Shown here one piece after another: positions 1 to 13,012 of a stretch of 64,000 nucleotides of DNA. Where the stretch lies: the NCBI GenBank assembly GCA_013396525.1, contig VWYX01000769.1, forward strand, positions 124,001 through 188,000. The letters run 5' to 3'. The position numbers were made by a program, and so were the translations under genes. How positions within the stretch are numbered: position 1 is the stretch's first letter; each line of letters opens with the position of its first letter. The stretch comes from Chaetorhynchus papuensis. Its lineage: Eukaryota; Chordata; Aves; Passeriformes; Rhipiduridae. Under the pieces are notes generated by a model that worked only from the letters and a program-made list of their open reading frames with translations, was not told the DNA's origin and made no database searches.

Positions 1-860
1 CATTATTTTGCCTGGATATAATGTTAAACTAGTCAATCTGTAGTTATCCATATTTCTGCTTGTGTATTTAATTTGTTTTTACAAACTAAGTATCTTCCAG
101 TCCTTTGATACATAATTTTCATCAGCAGTTTCATTAAAAATTAGCACCAGTGGCACAAATATCCCTGTAGAATGCTATGTAAGCATAGTTTCTTTAAAAT
201 ATTCCTCTTTCAGCTAATGTAGTTCAGTGCTTCCTTTAGATTTTTGGAAGTAGCCATTCTGAAGCATCACATATACTGTATTCTTTGGGGCTATCCTTTG
301 TTTGGGTATGCTGAATGCAATGAGGTCATGATCATTGGTTCCTAGGCAACGACCAACTTCTACTCCAGTGATTAATTCATCTTTATCCATCATATGAAGT
401 CCAAAGCAAAGTAACCTTCTCTGTCAGAAACTTATGATCCATAACCTTTAGAAAACCTATGACATTTCATTAATGTGAGACTTTGAGCACATCTTCCAAG
501 TGGAAGTTGCTCTCTGTAACATCCATATGTTTCTCTTCTTTTTTGTATTGCAGATATTAATATTTTTTGTCAGATAAAGAAGCTAACATTAATCTGTTTA
601 CTTTGAAACACGTTGTGGATTCTACATTTGATGAGACAGAGATCTGATACATGCATTTGTGAGTATGAACTATATAACTGGACAGAGAAGAACAATTTGT
701 GAGGTATTTTGCATTTTTATAGAACCTTCATCTTACTATCCTAAGTGGCCTCTAAAAAATGAATTAACGTACTATTGCTAGAAATTTATGCCAGTCACCT
801 CAGTTTCTTTCCTCAGTAAAGTATTGAGCCCGATAAAATGTTATTAGCTTCATTTCTTGT
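1..860. other. Unique AT-rich non-coding sequence
   Basis: I see no coding frame, recognisable repeat or RNA gene here. The sequence is AT-rich with scattered short A and T runs. Stop codons are frequent in all frames. Confidence 0.6.
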
Positions 861-1010
861 AAGTAGGGAAACGGAAGGGCAAAGTGGTTAAGTTCAGCAT
901 TTCAAATGTGGGCACCTCATCCATATTTAGGCACCTCTGTGGCCTGATTTTCAGAGTTGCTGAGTGCCAGCGAGATCCCGTTAGAGTAACTTATCAAGGT
1001 CATGCAAAAA
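860..1010 (+). repeat. Ancient amniote interspersed repeat scrap, family not named
   Basis: Around 915-975 the sequence joins a 'ggcacct' segment to 'ggcctgattttcagag' and 'gctgagtgcc'. That combination is common in old interspersed repeats of birds, turtles and crocodilians, usually next to TAGGCACCT motifs. It is short and diverged, and I cannot name the family or the true ends. A consensus-library search would settle it. Confidence 0.4.
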
Positions 1011-3949
1011 TCCTGTACCAGGAATAGTCTTGAGTCCGTGCCCTGTATGTTAATGATTAGTAAATCCAAAATTAAGATATCAACTCCTTTATGAATAAGG
1101 CAAAAAAGCCCAGAGTTTCTAATAAAAAGAAGAAATGACCACATTGCCTCACCTCCAGTTTCAGCACATCCAAACAATTTCATCTCCACCAGCTGTAATG
1201 AGCTCACTGTCATATTATGCTGTTTTGCAGTTCCCCAAACTAGCGTCAGTCAAAGCACAGAAAAGCTGTTTTAAACAAGTTCTTCGAGGCTGCTGACTCT
1301 TGTCTTGGTGCATTTCTCCGTCTGTGCTCACCCTCCTCCCAGCAGAGCAGGCAGGGATAGCTGTATCCTGGTCCCTCTGGTGAATGGTTATGGAGCACCC
1401 ACAGGCAGGTGTTTGAGATGGTGGCCTGACACAGATTTCAGTGAAGCATTGTGAAGATGGAGAACAAATTCAAATTTCTGTGGCAGAGTGTAGAGAAAAG
1501 GAATGGCAGGAGGTAAAGAAGAATGATGGCAAGTTAATTGTTCAGCCCTAGATGGAAAGTCCTATGCCTCAGCCCCACAGAGACTGTTATCTCATAGCTG
1601 TATGCCATAGAGGTTTTATTTTATAGGACTGGAGAATGTTGGGAATAGCAGCATTAAGCCTTAGCCACCAGCTGGGCAGGGAATTCAGATGCTGCCAGAG
1701 CAGGATTGCTGAAATGAAAAAGTTATGTTTAGAATGAGTTCACTGGAACATGACCCTGTCTGCACAGGATTTCTTTCTTTCTTTCCTTTTCTATTAATTT
1801 TTGGTAAGTGGCAGGAAAGTTCTGGGTTAGACTGCTGATAAGAAAGAAAAGAGAAGCAGAGTGAAATAAAAATTTTGGAAGAGCAATTAACTGGGAAATA
1901 GGACTTAAGAAATGGCATCACTGCCTGCCATTTACCTCCTCCCCTGTTTTATCCCTCACATCCATCAGAGAGCAGGGACTAAGGAAGGAAAGACTGATGG
2001 GAGCAAGGGAAAGACATTGTCTTTACAGGTATTGAGTAGTCTGGCTCAGTATATCCTGTCTGGTGCAGGGTCTTAACTGCTTACCTTTCTTTCACCATCA
2101 CCTTTAATTAAACTCCCTCGAGGGTCATCATGAGCATGGGAGCTTGGCTTTTTTGTTCTCCACTCTTTTTTATACTGAACTGACACACTAGCCAGATTTC
2201 CCGAAGTGCACAACTCCCTTTTATAGCAGATTTTCCACCAGATGAAAGTGTGGGGAAGAAAAAGGGTGAGTGTGATTTTCTTTCTTTTTTTTTTTTTTTT
2301 AAAGCTGAACAACTTTATGTTGTGTCCATTCCCACTCTGATAATAAAGGAGGTAGGATTGTACCTTTGTTTTAAAACCTGCTGGGTGAGAATTTCCCCCT
2401 GTGCTCCCACAGCTCCACTTTCAGGACAGCAGATTGATTTAGTGGGGAGCTGTTCTCCTGGTGCTGCAGGGAGGTGTGCAGCCCTTGTGGCATCCTCTTC
2501 TTCCCAGAAGAGCCCCCAACAGCCCCATGTTCTGTGGACCACAGCCCTCTGCAGTCCCAGGCAGGACATGTTGGTATGTTAGCTCCAAAGGAATAAATGT
2601 CCCAGGCTTCACTTCCAGCCCAAAGTAAGCACAGAGGGTGTTTTTGCTTTACAGAGTAGCTGCTGAAGAGTTTGACAACCCTGGACAGTAAGCAATTTCA
2701 TGGAAGGCCTTTACCCTGGTGTTATGGCCACGCCAGGACATGTACAGCAAAGGGTGCCCTGCTGAAATACAGTGCACAAAACCTCCGTCACAGCTGCAAA
2801 AGTAAACCAGACTCTGGTGAGATTTTGCCTCATTCTGGTCTTTTCACACTCGGGGATGCTTGTGAAAGTGAAAAAACATGTTTTCCATAGCTTGCAACGC
2901 AGGGATCAGGGGCCCACCCATTGCCAAAATATTGTCTGCTCAGAACACTTAAGATGCTCTAAAGGAGCTAAGCCACCCACACAGAGCTGGCAGAGGGGAC
3001 TTGGGGATCAATGGGAGATCCACATTCGTCTAAAGCCACAGCTGAAGGTCATGCCAGATACTCTGCAGCATCTGAAATGGCATGAGAAGCCTGTGCTGAG
3101 GCAGTTTAATGCTCCCCTGGGAGTTCAGGGTAGCTGGAAGCTGCAGGATCCAGCGGGGTTAGCGTGACAAGCACTGTCATTCACGTGTTTTGTTTTGCAT
3201 ATGTGTGTGTGACTAAAACCAGTAGGAGAGGTGCAGAAATGACCTTTAGTGACACCCACCTGGCCCTTCTCAGCTTTGACTTGCACATTGATTTTACTTT
3301 TTAATATGTCCAAATTTGGCTCTTGTAGTGAAACAAAGATTTTCCAGATGAGTATTGCTAGAGATTACCTATGAGCAGTCACAATTAGCTGCAGCAACTG
3401 CATTCCCTCTGGTGCTGGACGGGGGGTAGTCCCAAGGTGCTCTTGGCTGGCTGCTGCATGGAACCTATTTTAAGGCTCTTCTCTGGTGGGGGAAGACATG
3501 AGTTCAGGTGAGGGGGATGAGAGATGGCTACAGCCACAGGACAATTGCCCTGCACAGGTTGAATCAGTCAAAGTATCCTGTCTACCTTATTTGCCTTTCC
3601 TGCTCACTCCCTGCCTACACAATCTAATGGGCTGAAAAAAAATCCACGGAGAAGTGAATCTGATAACTGGCTATAAATGTGGGATGTGTGGAAATTTCCT
3701 GGATTTCCCGCTGCTGAATTTTGCTGATTTATGTGACTAACAGTCCAGGAAGAGTTTTCAAGGTTTTGTGTATTTACTAGAAGAAAGATTCCAGTTTTTG
3801 GAGGTTCATTAAAACTGTTAGAACAATTGAAAGGAAAATTTTACAAAAAAAAGTCAAAACAAAGACTGGTCAAAAAGGACAACACTAACAGGGAAAATGT
3901 TTGCTTGCTTTCTCTGTCAACAAGTTAGAAAGATTATTTATTGACATGA
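1010..3949. other. Unique non-coding sequence with short T-rich tracts
   Basis: There is no recognisable gene. A CTTT-type tract lies near 1769-1795 and a run of about 18 T at 2283-2300. The part from about 2370 to 3170 is somewhat richer in G and C and has overlapping open frames on both strands, none longer than 131 codons and none with a domain I recognise. The overlaps and lack of codon structure point to chance frames. Confidence 0.5.
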
Positions 3950-4025
3950 AAACAGTTTATAAATGATGAATCTGGGATAGAACTTGAGCTCAAGACTTTT
4001 AATCAACATTATGTTTTGCTTCGAG
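3950..4025 (+). repeat. MIR-type SINE 3' part, decayed
   Basis: The stretch reads 'gatgaatctgggatagaactt' followed by 'gactcttaatca'-like sequence and 'attatgtt'. This is the layout of the 3' half of MIR-type SINEs, where an accession of 'gggattcgaac' is followed by 'ctcttaaccactatgct'. Similarity is partial and the ends are not sharp. MIR-type elements are shared by all amniotes, so it says little about the lineage. Confidence 0.4.
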
Positions 4026-6294
4026 ATTCCCTGAGACTACACAGGGTCCTAAGAAAAAATAATATTAGGAACAGAAAGAAAGCAAGATCTATTTTGCAGT
4101 CTTCACAATGATCGTCCCAAAACCTTCATACATGAGGAAAATAAAAAAGAAAGGAGGAAAAAAAGTTAATTTCTTTTGAGATCTTAAAAAAATTACAATA
4201 TAGGTGCAAGTGACATGGCTTGGGCCTGCTAATTACAACTGTTTTCTGTGGCAAAATATACAGACAAGACAGATACTGAATTCTCTGTTTCCATCAGCTT
4301 GAGACCTTTGCGTTTTCCCAGGTCTTTCTAGCTTGGGTTCTGTGCAGTAGGAAAGCTTCCTGCCAAAAACTTTTTCTGAGTTGACATATTTCCATGAAAA
4401 AACTTCAGTGTTGATCCATAAACACTTTCTCATGAAGTAAATAAATAAAATTCCACACTTGTTCTGCTCTGTGTGGTCCCTCGCTAAATATCAGACCAGA
4501 TAGGCAAACAATTTTGACAGCACTTTTGGACACAGGAGCTGTCCTAGAAAAAAGACTCCATTGTGTCCTCAAGTAGAGCTACTGGAGAGGAGATTGTCAA
4601 AACCCTATACCATACCAGAGCAAGCAATCCTCACAGAAAGAAAACACATCTTTTTCTGCTGCTGGTGAGCTCATCCCACGAGGCAGCATGATTTATTAGA
4701 GCCCTTGATCTTTTTATCTTGACTGGTAGTTTGCAGATCCTTTAATTATGCACAAGTAGCACATTTTTTTTGGTGAGGTCTGTGAGCTGCAGCACTGGCT
4801 AATGGAAGATGTTAGCCTCAGTTTTTGTGAGCCTCTTTGAAAGCAATTTCAAAGTTAGGTAAATAGCTCAGAAACACCCATTGTTTTATGCAGGTGAGAC
4901 AGCCACTAGTTCATATCCTGAGCTCTTTGATTGTTTTTCTCAGGAAAGAAATATTTTTCCCCTTTTCCAGGGCTCTTTTGCCCAAGCAGGGGAGGACTGC
5001 TAGTTTTCCTTATTGGGGGTTTGCTTTTGCTGACAGTGTGGAGAAGGGATGAGTACTGCAAAAAGATAATTTCAGGGAAGATACTGTACCAAAACTTTCT
5101 TTTAGAAAAATCTTTTGCATGCATCATGACCCCTGTGTTGTATGTAGCAGAACACACACAAAAAATGTTGAGTCATTCACCACTTAGAGATGTTTTTTAA
5201 AACAGCAATTTCTGCCATGTTAAAGCATCTTGAATTTTACGTGGCAGGAATCTCCACCATGCACTCTACTTTTCCATGCATTAAGAAATGCTAGCAAAAG
5301 CAGGGAGAATTGCAGAAAGGTGATAGAAAATAACCTGAGAAGAAGGTGTTGTAAAAACACAAATGAACAATATGATTAAATTTGATTTAGAAAAACAGTT
5401 ATCTGATAAATATCACCCAAAATCTAGTAAGCAAATTGAAGATAAATACTTAGAAAGAAATTATGTTCAGCAGGAGAAATTACTACCAAATACATTAGTT
5501 TTCGAAGCAGCCAGATTTCTAGCTCTTGCCTGCTTTTGCATTATGATCTAGAATATTGCCTGAGTTGCTTCAATTAGAAACCCGAGATGCTACGGTGATA
5601 TATGCAATAAAATGCCATTTCTAATTGTGTATTCTAAACCCAAATGCATTAATTAAAGAAAATGAAGGGTTTGTCAGGCAGGAGGCCTGCTCTGGCCTGT
5701 ACAGGTTCCTGTCCCCCAGCTGTTATTCGGGGTCCTTCATTTCAGATGTGGTAACAGAGCCAGATACGTTGCTGCACTGCTTTGAAAAACAAGGTCAGTT
5801 GATGGTGACTCACATGAACCATGTTACTCTGCTTCACAATGGGGTAACAGCACATGCACAGTGAGCTACTGTGTCTCAGCTGACAGTCTGGAGTAGCCAG
5901 CTGGATTATGCCTCTTGTATCGTGTCACAGCCTGGGAGGCTAAGTCACAGCATGATTTATCTCCATAAACTCCAGCGAGTATCACTCCAGGCACATAATC
6001 GGCAAAGACATGTCTCCAGATCAGAGAGTGATGAGAAAAGAGCCACATAATAAAAGCCTTGGTTTATTTATAGATAGATAAAATATCAACAGTATAAAAA
6101 TTATGACTAGGGAAAGATACACATGTGAATATTTAAAAGACAGAAATATTAATGAACAAGTAAACAGTTTTTCACAGTGCAGATAGACGCCTATAGGAGA
6201 GGACAGGACTGCATCCTGGAAGAGTTCTTATGTCTTGATTAGTGCATAAATTGCAAGCAAACAGCTCCCAGTCAGTGACACAGACCCAGCTGTG
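4026..6294. other. Unique non-coding sequence
   Basis: No gene or clear repeat is seen. The block 5865-6060 has a denser, less AT-rich texture than its flanks and a minus-strand frame of 60 codons that resembles no known protein. It could be a conserved non-coding element, but the sequence alone cannot show that. Confidence 0.45.
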
Positions 6295-6450
6295 CTCGAT
6301 ATGATCCCGCATGTGGCCTGTGGCAAGTAACTCAGGTTTTTGCATCTCTGACTCAGAACTTATTTATTTCATGGGGGGCTGTTATGAAACTCAATTAACA
6401 CTTGCAAAGCTTTTGGATGGCAGTTACGGCGTAAGTGTGAGGTATTATAT
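6295..6450 (+). repeat. MIR1-type amniote SINE, core and 3' part
   Basis: In order, the stretch shows a 'ggcaagtaactcaggt' segment, a 'catctctgactcag' segment, 'ttcatggggggctgttatgaaactcaattaa', 'cttgcaaagcttttggatgg' and 'gtgaggtattat'. This follows the order of the MIR1-type amniote SINE: the 'gggcaagtcactt' motif, the 'cctcagttt' core, the 'gttgtgaggattaa' block, then 'tttgtaaagcgctttgag' and the terminal 'aagtgcaaagtattat'. The tRNA-like head is missing or unrecognisable. The family assignment is from memory of the consensus, not from an alignment. Confidence 0.55.
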
Positions 6451-7610
6451 AATGGGATGAAATTAAGGACAGTGAAGTCTGATTATCAAGGAAAAAAAAC
6501 CCCAACAATGTAATCTGTTAGACTGGGGAATAATGCCATAGGGGAAGAAGTGGATGACTCATAGCTTGAGTCAATTAAATCTGGGCTGGATGTGGCACCA
6601 GCAAATATAATGTAGGGCACAACCTTCTAGTAGGAGAGATATGGTACACATGACCTTATTTCTGTGATCTTATGCTTGGCTGTAGAGCCAACCAAGATTA
6701 TATGAGCTCATATAAACTTTACATCATTTCTCATGTGTTTCTCATGTGTTTAAGGACTCTCAAAACATTGTTGTGGTCTGTGCTCAATTGATGAATACTT
6801 AATATACTAAAGTACTGGAGATCATTAGCATTCCTGAGGTTGTCTGGCATGCTTTGTTTATGCAGTGTGGAAATGGGAAATATTTCTTTCAGCCTTTATG
6901 AGATATTGGCAGTGTCACCTCTTATAACCATCAGCCTACCAATTATTTGACAAAATATGCTGATTATTGAAATTGCACTGTTATTAAGCATCAGTGCCAG
7001 AGTATTATTAGGACCTAGAACCTGTGCCACATGGAGGACACAGACAGTGTAGCAGGTGCTGCGCAACGTCTTGGTTCTCTCCTCACTTCGCTAAATCACA
7101 GAATTTGTGGACTGACCTGTTCTTTTTAGCTTCTGTATCCTTTATGACTGGTTAACAATATAAATTTTTATTCCCCCTGAAACAGCTTATTTATCGACTT
7201 ATGCCCTTGTTAGAACCTGGGGATGGATTGCTAGGTTTTAAGAGGATTGCAGAGAGGAGAAAAATTGAACTCTTTTTTTAAGAGGCAACTCACAAGCCTA
7301 TGCTCCAGTCACATCCAGCCTCCCTTGATGAGGTTTCTTTGTTAGGAGCCCACCTGTCTTTCTTGTTTAAAACATGAAAGGCAACAGGCACTCCTTGAGA
7401 ATGATTTAGATTTTCAGCATCTCTGTGAAAGGATCTTATCTTCACTGAGCAAAAAAAACCCCTCTGAAACATATCCCTTGCTGATACACCTAAGTGTACC
7501 TTGAGCTGGACTGTGTCCATTTACAGATGTCTGGGAAAAAAAATCTCTGAAGACATAGCCTGGCAGATGTGCTTAAAGAAGTAATTCAGTCACTGGGTTT
7601 GAGTGACCCT
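6451..7610. other. Unique non-coding sequence
   Basis: Nothing coding is seen. A small imperfect tandem duplication of a TTTCTCATGTG-type unit lies at about 6728-6751. The minus-strand frame 7290-7520 lies downstream of the retroviral remnant in that element's orientation but shows no recognisable integrase or later domain. Confidence 0.45.
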
Positions 7611-7619
7611 GACACGCAT

Positions 7620-8085
7620 TTACCATCTTCTGTTCAGCTCCAGAATATCTGAATCTATGGCAGCAACACTCAATGCACAAAAACAAATCTGATGCCGTTG
7701 TGCTTGACCAGGTATATCAACATAATTGAAACCTCCTGGGCTGGTGTGTTGATATCCATCAGTATATCTACTACCTTGCTCCCTAATAAATTCCATTGCT
7801 TTAAAAATGTGGCTTCTTGCAGTAACTGCCATCACAACACAGCACAGTCTGTTCCAGCTGCAGACACCAACTCACTTGCCCTTGGTTTGCTGTCATGGCT
7901 GCCTTCACAAACTGGTCTACCTCCTTATTTCCTGCTCTAGGGGTTGCACCATGAGGAGGGATGATCCTCACCAATGACTGAAGAGTTCTTTCTGGCCCTC
8001 CTGGGCACATTGTAGCCAGGCCGAGGCGCTGACCAGCCAGACCCCTGGATGTGGCCAGCCTGCAGCAACCAGCCAGACGTGACAA
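7620..8085 (-). pseudogene. Endogenous retrovirus pol remnant (RNase H end to integrase start)
   Basis: Two overlapping minus-strand frames (7801-8085 and 7620-7835) carry pieces that fit the end of a retroviral RNase H and the start of an integrase. The upstream frame contains GNKEVDQ followed by a short hydrophobic stretch, resembling the last conserved block of RNase H. It then has a cysteine-containing segment where the integrase zinc-finger region would lie. The downstream frame has VDIP, and the adjacent frame has GIRFVFV, close to the first catalytic-Asp block of the integrase core. The layout recalls ERV-L-like elements. Frameshifts and stops interrupt it throughout, so it cannot make a working enzyme. 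No LTR, gag or env could be recognised around it. The similarity is patchy and could be partly chance; a translated search against retroviral pol would decide. Confidence 0.4.
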
Positions 8086-8089
8086 TGCT

Positions 8090-11000
8090 GTTGTTGATGG
8101 ATGTTTGCTGTGGTGATCTCATGTGGTGATGTGATGACATTAAGTTGAACAAACAAAGCAGTGGCTAATTGACTCATCAGTAAACATTCAGCTAAACAGA
8201 ATTAAATGGAGAGAAAACTCTGTGAAATGATTTAATTTGATAGGAAGCTCCCGAGGACAGTGTTTTATTAATTTTATCTTCACGCAGCCGAGAAGGTACA
8301 AAATGAGAGACTGGAAAACTTTCAGAGGTCGTTGGAAAGAACCATCCAAGTTCCAAGAGAGGTTGGTGTATTTTGTTTCTTTTGGTTTTTTTTTTTCTCT
8401 GAAAGGTAACACAAGCTACTTTGAATGAGAATTTTTAATGTTTTTTCATTTATAACCTGAAAAATTAAAAATACATTCTGTAACAAGCAGGATGTCAGAA
8501 ACACACACCTTACAGACTCCCCCTAGCACTGATTCCATTAATATAGATCACCATTTCTAAACTAACCAAAATAAAAGCCATTCTTCATGTAAATGAACAG
8601 ATTTTTAATGGGCAGTTTTCAACTTCTAGTCAGTATATCAGTGAAAAGAAGGCTACAAGCCCCATAATTTTATTCAAGGCAGGTCCTGTTTTCAACATTA
8701 GCTCTACGTGGAGGTGAAATTTGGCTTAAAAGGTGACCTCTTTCTTCTTGGGGCTGTTTGAATAGAGCACTTCACACACCAAACTTCTGAAAGTATTTTG
8801 TGATGACCCTGTAGATGTAATTACAAAACATGTCTTGATGAACCATTTCCATCCTGTGGTAAGCCTTAGAAAGATTCTTACAGTGATGTTTCTTTTAAAC
8901 ACAACTTTGTTAAAATAAGTGTTAAAGCTCAGAATGAAAACTTCCAGTAGGAAGGGATGCGTATCAGTTTAAAAGAGGTAAGTCTCCAATTTGACATCCT
9001 CAGCTGCTACTTCAATTTTCATGTTCCAAACAAGACCCTACCAGTTTTATGAGCAGCTGTGTTAGCACCACACATTTTTCAATGGCATTTGTTGTGAGAG
9101 ATCTCAGCTTCCTGCAGCAGTGCAGGCCTGCAGTGATCACAGACCTTGCAAAACAGCTACAGAGGCCTTCCTTCAAAACTGGCTATTGCAACATTGAGCA
9201 GCACCTCCTCATGCCCCTGGTGATTCCTGCCAGACTAATTCCTGTCTAGTAGCTGGAAGACAATTGTAGCCCCATCCAAAATTCAACTCCTTTCTCCCAG
9301 AGAGCAGTGTATGATTATGCCATTTGCAGACTACTTTACTTTCCTCTTGGCACTTGCCTATATGCAGAGGACCAAGGATGTCCACCGTGGGACAACCTAA
9401 GAACAATTTTATCCTCTCTCAACATCACTATAACAATCCTCAGTGTGTAACATGATTACTTATGGCAGTGTTTTTTTGATTTTCTTCCCTTTTCCCTTCA
9501 CATCCAGACCCCTGTTCTACCTTAATACCTCTTTTTTCACATCTCCGAGTTCAGCTGCCCCTCATTTCCAAACAGAGCGGCAGTAATGCACGAATCAGCT
9601 AGCCTCCTATTCTAATATTTGTACCCTCCTTCCTGCTCCCTCCTCCTGATCTCCCACAACTCCCAGTCAATCAACTGTGGAGCTGACGAAATCCTTTCCA
9701 TTGCTCTGACCTCAATGCCATCCCCTGAACCTTTGCATTTGCCAGAGCTTCTCCAGCATCTGTGTTAGCAAGCTCCTTGCTGGGGGATTCTTCCACTCTG
9801 CCATTACCGGAGAGCACCTTCTCTTCACTCTTTACAAAGAATGTCCCATGTCAATCCCATATTCCTTGCATAGTCAGCCAGGCAATTTTTGAAAATAAAA
9901 ATCTCTGCTGGCACAATTGTGTTTCTATTCTCATAGGGTGTGTGGGGGGGACTTTTTACATTTACAGACGTTTCTGGCAAGGACCTGTAGTCAGAATCTA
10001 GATATTAAATGTACCAAGATGTTTATGGCATTATCTATTATGTAGGAAGAGCAGATATAATATGTGGAGGATAAATTTGCAGTTGTGGTGATACAAAATA
10101 TGAAAGCTAGTCTTTGCAAGAAGATAATTCCTTCTCAGAGGTCCACACAATTAACATCACCTGTCTAAACCTTCACAACTATTACTTGCATTTTTTCAAT
10201 CAGAGGAATAACCTTATTCCTTTGAGTCTTGATTAACAGTAGTTACCAACTCTTAAATGTTCTTAATATTTTTGTTTGGAGCACCTTCTGATGACTCTGT
10301 ATCAAGCCAAATGAGATCCCTCAGGTGTGCTAAAAACACTGCAGTCCAAATGACTCACAAATCTGCAGGGTATCTGGTGCCTGTGACTTTTAAGTCACTG
10401 GTTTAGCTCAGGAGGTACTGAAGATCTTCAGTGGAAAAGACAGTGCTGCTGCTCCGTCTGCTGTTGAATGCCCATAATACTCACAACTTTTGATTAGTTC
10501 TCCTTACATCAGTAATGAGCACTAGCTTCTGCTTCCCCCTTTCTTGCTATTGTTACTGCGTCCTACCAAACAGCACATTTATTTTATCTGTCTGATGGTT
10601 TCTATATGTGAGCCAGGATTTATGGGAGTCAGTAGGAAAGTTTTTTCACACTGCTTTCTCAGGAAGGAACTATCTCAAATTGGATGAGTTTGATATACTT
10701 GCTTGGTAGAGAGCAAATGATGCTGTAATTGATACCCTCAGTAGGAAAGGTGATAGTGAATAGATTTAAAAGGTTAAAATGCCTTTGACTAAGGTGAGTG
10801 AAATGCCAGGATGTGCTAGGAAACACAGCAACCTCAGACCTTGGTGCTTGGGTTATTGCCATTCTATGCATGAAGAGGAAGTACTTAATTCATTACATTC
10901 GTTCAAGAGGGTCACCATTTTATGAAGAAGACACGTAACATGCAAGTACCAGGGCCTTTACATAAATAGATGAGGAAACTGGATGAAAAGACTATCATTT

Positions 11001-13012
11001 TAGGCTCTTCTACTGAAGAAAATGAATTAACAGTTAGGTGATTCACAGATTTCTATACTGGATTGGAAAAATGTATTAATTTTATAAATTATTTCAGCTG
11101 ACAGCTGCTGAAAAAATCTTTTAGTTTAGTTCGTCTCACACTAGAAAAATCAGTTGCTTTAGCTGATTGCTGGGTTGGTGAAGGACAACAGGCAGGTTAA
11201 TCAGAACATATAGGCACAGTAGGGATAAACATTGTGCTAAATTTAGCAAGTCATTCTCCTAGATTGCATGAGCAGCAGTAGGTGTAACTGCCCTCTATAT
11301 TAGGATCAACCATCACAATGAATTTACAGGACTCCCAAGGGCAGGTGATTCAATTGATGCTGCCATAGTTAAATGCCAGTTTTTCTATTGCTGGGCAACC
11401 CTGATTTTCTGTTTTTCTTAATCAGTAACCACAAAACGATAGTAAAAAATACAAACATAAACTACAAACATATATACATATATACATGTATTTGTCAAAA
11501 ATGGATTGGGGAGGAGCAAAAAAACTGTCTGAAGACTACTGGAATGATGGTGATTCTGTCAAGACTTTGTTTTGCATTTGCTCAGTTTTACACAGGGTTG
11601 GATCAAACAATGAAAGAATATAAATGCTTTATTCAAAAGTGCAGGACTAAAGACTAGGTAGGTCTGTATCTTTATATACAAATGCACAAATAAAACACCA
11701 GTGGGAAATTGCTTCCGACCTTTAAATTGACACACTGGGAATTAACATTGGTGGGAGTTAATGGGCTTTAGCATCATTAACTGTCTTATTAATGGATCGA
11801 AGAGCTTACTGGCAAATGGACTAGTCGTGCAATTAGGTGTACAGAGAAAAAGAAATCCATCAGCCATTAATTCTCCTAGTGACAAAAAGGGGGTAAGAGT
11901 TCCTTTTCCAAATTGGGAAAATATTTAAGGTGATATGGAAGGAAAGCATTCTACAACAAAGCCTAGGTTTATATCCCCCTGGAAGTATTTGCATGTGATC
12001 TGTGATAACTTCTTCCAGGTGTGTCTCAGGCTGAGGTAGAAAGGGCTTGAGATGCCGGATCTGCACTTGAGTTGCTTCAAATGCAGTGTCCTGCTGTATG
12101 TCCCTATCAGGTGTCCTTAAGACAAAGATTTCCTTCAGGACCACAAGGGGAGACTCTAAGTGGTAGCGTTACTCCCTTTACAGTAGCAACTTTAAAATAA
12201 ATGGATTATGCTGTTAATTCTTACATTTCTGGGGAACATTTGTGACTTTGTATGTTCCACAGATACGTTAAGCTTTATACCGGCATTACCATTCCCATCT
12301 ATATTTTCAACCTCACTTTACAGTCCACTTAGCTCTGTTTACTGACTTGGGATTACATGGCCAAAGCAGACCAAATTCAACTTTTTAATCAGAATTAACA
12401 GTGTGGTGTCATGTACTGTGCTTCTTTGCTATGAGTTAATGTGGAAAACCTGGGCCATTGCTAATTTTTGTTCAATTTATAAAATGTTAGCTCATGACAT
12501 TAAATGTCATTCTGGCTGGCACTGGAAGTACTGAATGTCAATTATGTTGAATAAATGAAATGCCAATTTCAGACAGGAGAAAAAAAGACTTTGGAAAGTT
12601 CTAGCTGAAATTAATTGTCATTAGTCCTTCATTTTCAGGCATTTATCAAAGATGTGTCATCTAGTCACTAAATTATTTTCCTAGAAAACATTTTTGCAAA
12701 TGTCTTATCAAGGCCTATATTCAGAGGAATTAAACCAATACAAGTCTTGGAAATCTGTATTTCAAGGCTGATTTGTGTTTTGTCTGCTAAACAACTGCCA
12801 CCGAAAACATAAGAAGGGAGGAGAAGTCATTCCCTGGGTGGTGCATATGTCTTAGAGTTTAAGCCAAATTTCAGTCTTCCATCTACCCTTCACTGATCCT
12901 TCACTCAAACCTCTGGGAAGCTGAAGCAGAGCTTCTGCCCCTGCCACTTCCTATGACATACATTATGTTCCTTGCATAGCACCTTTCTCAGTGTTTTCCA
13001 GCCTTTAACTGA
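8090..13012. other. Unique non-coding sequence
   Basis: No gene was found. A pyrimidine-rich stretch runs from about 9470 to 9800. A small TA/CA-rich tract lies at about 11467-11490. The segment 12370-12690 is AT-rich, has many TAAT-type words and contains an exact inverted repeat at 12494-12510. Open frames here do not exceed 94 codons and lack recognisable domains. Confidence 0.5.

Noticed and set aside
9209..9406. Minus-strand VDILGPL run that recalls a retroviral integrase block
   Set aside because: Only a few residues match, no further integrase feature follows, and the surrounding sequence shows no retroviral context.
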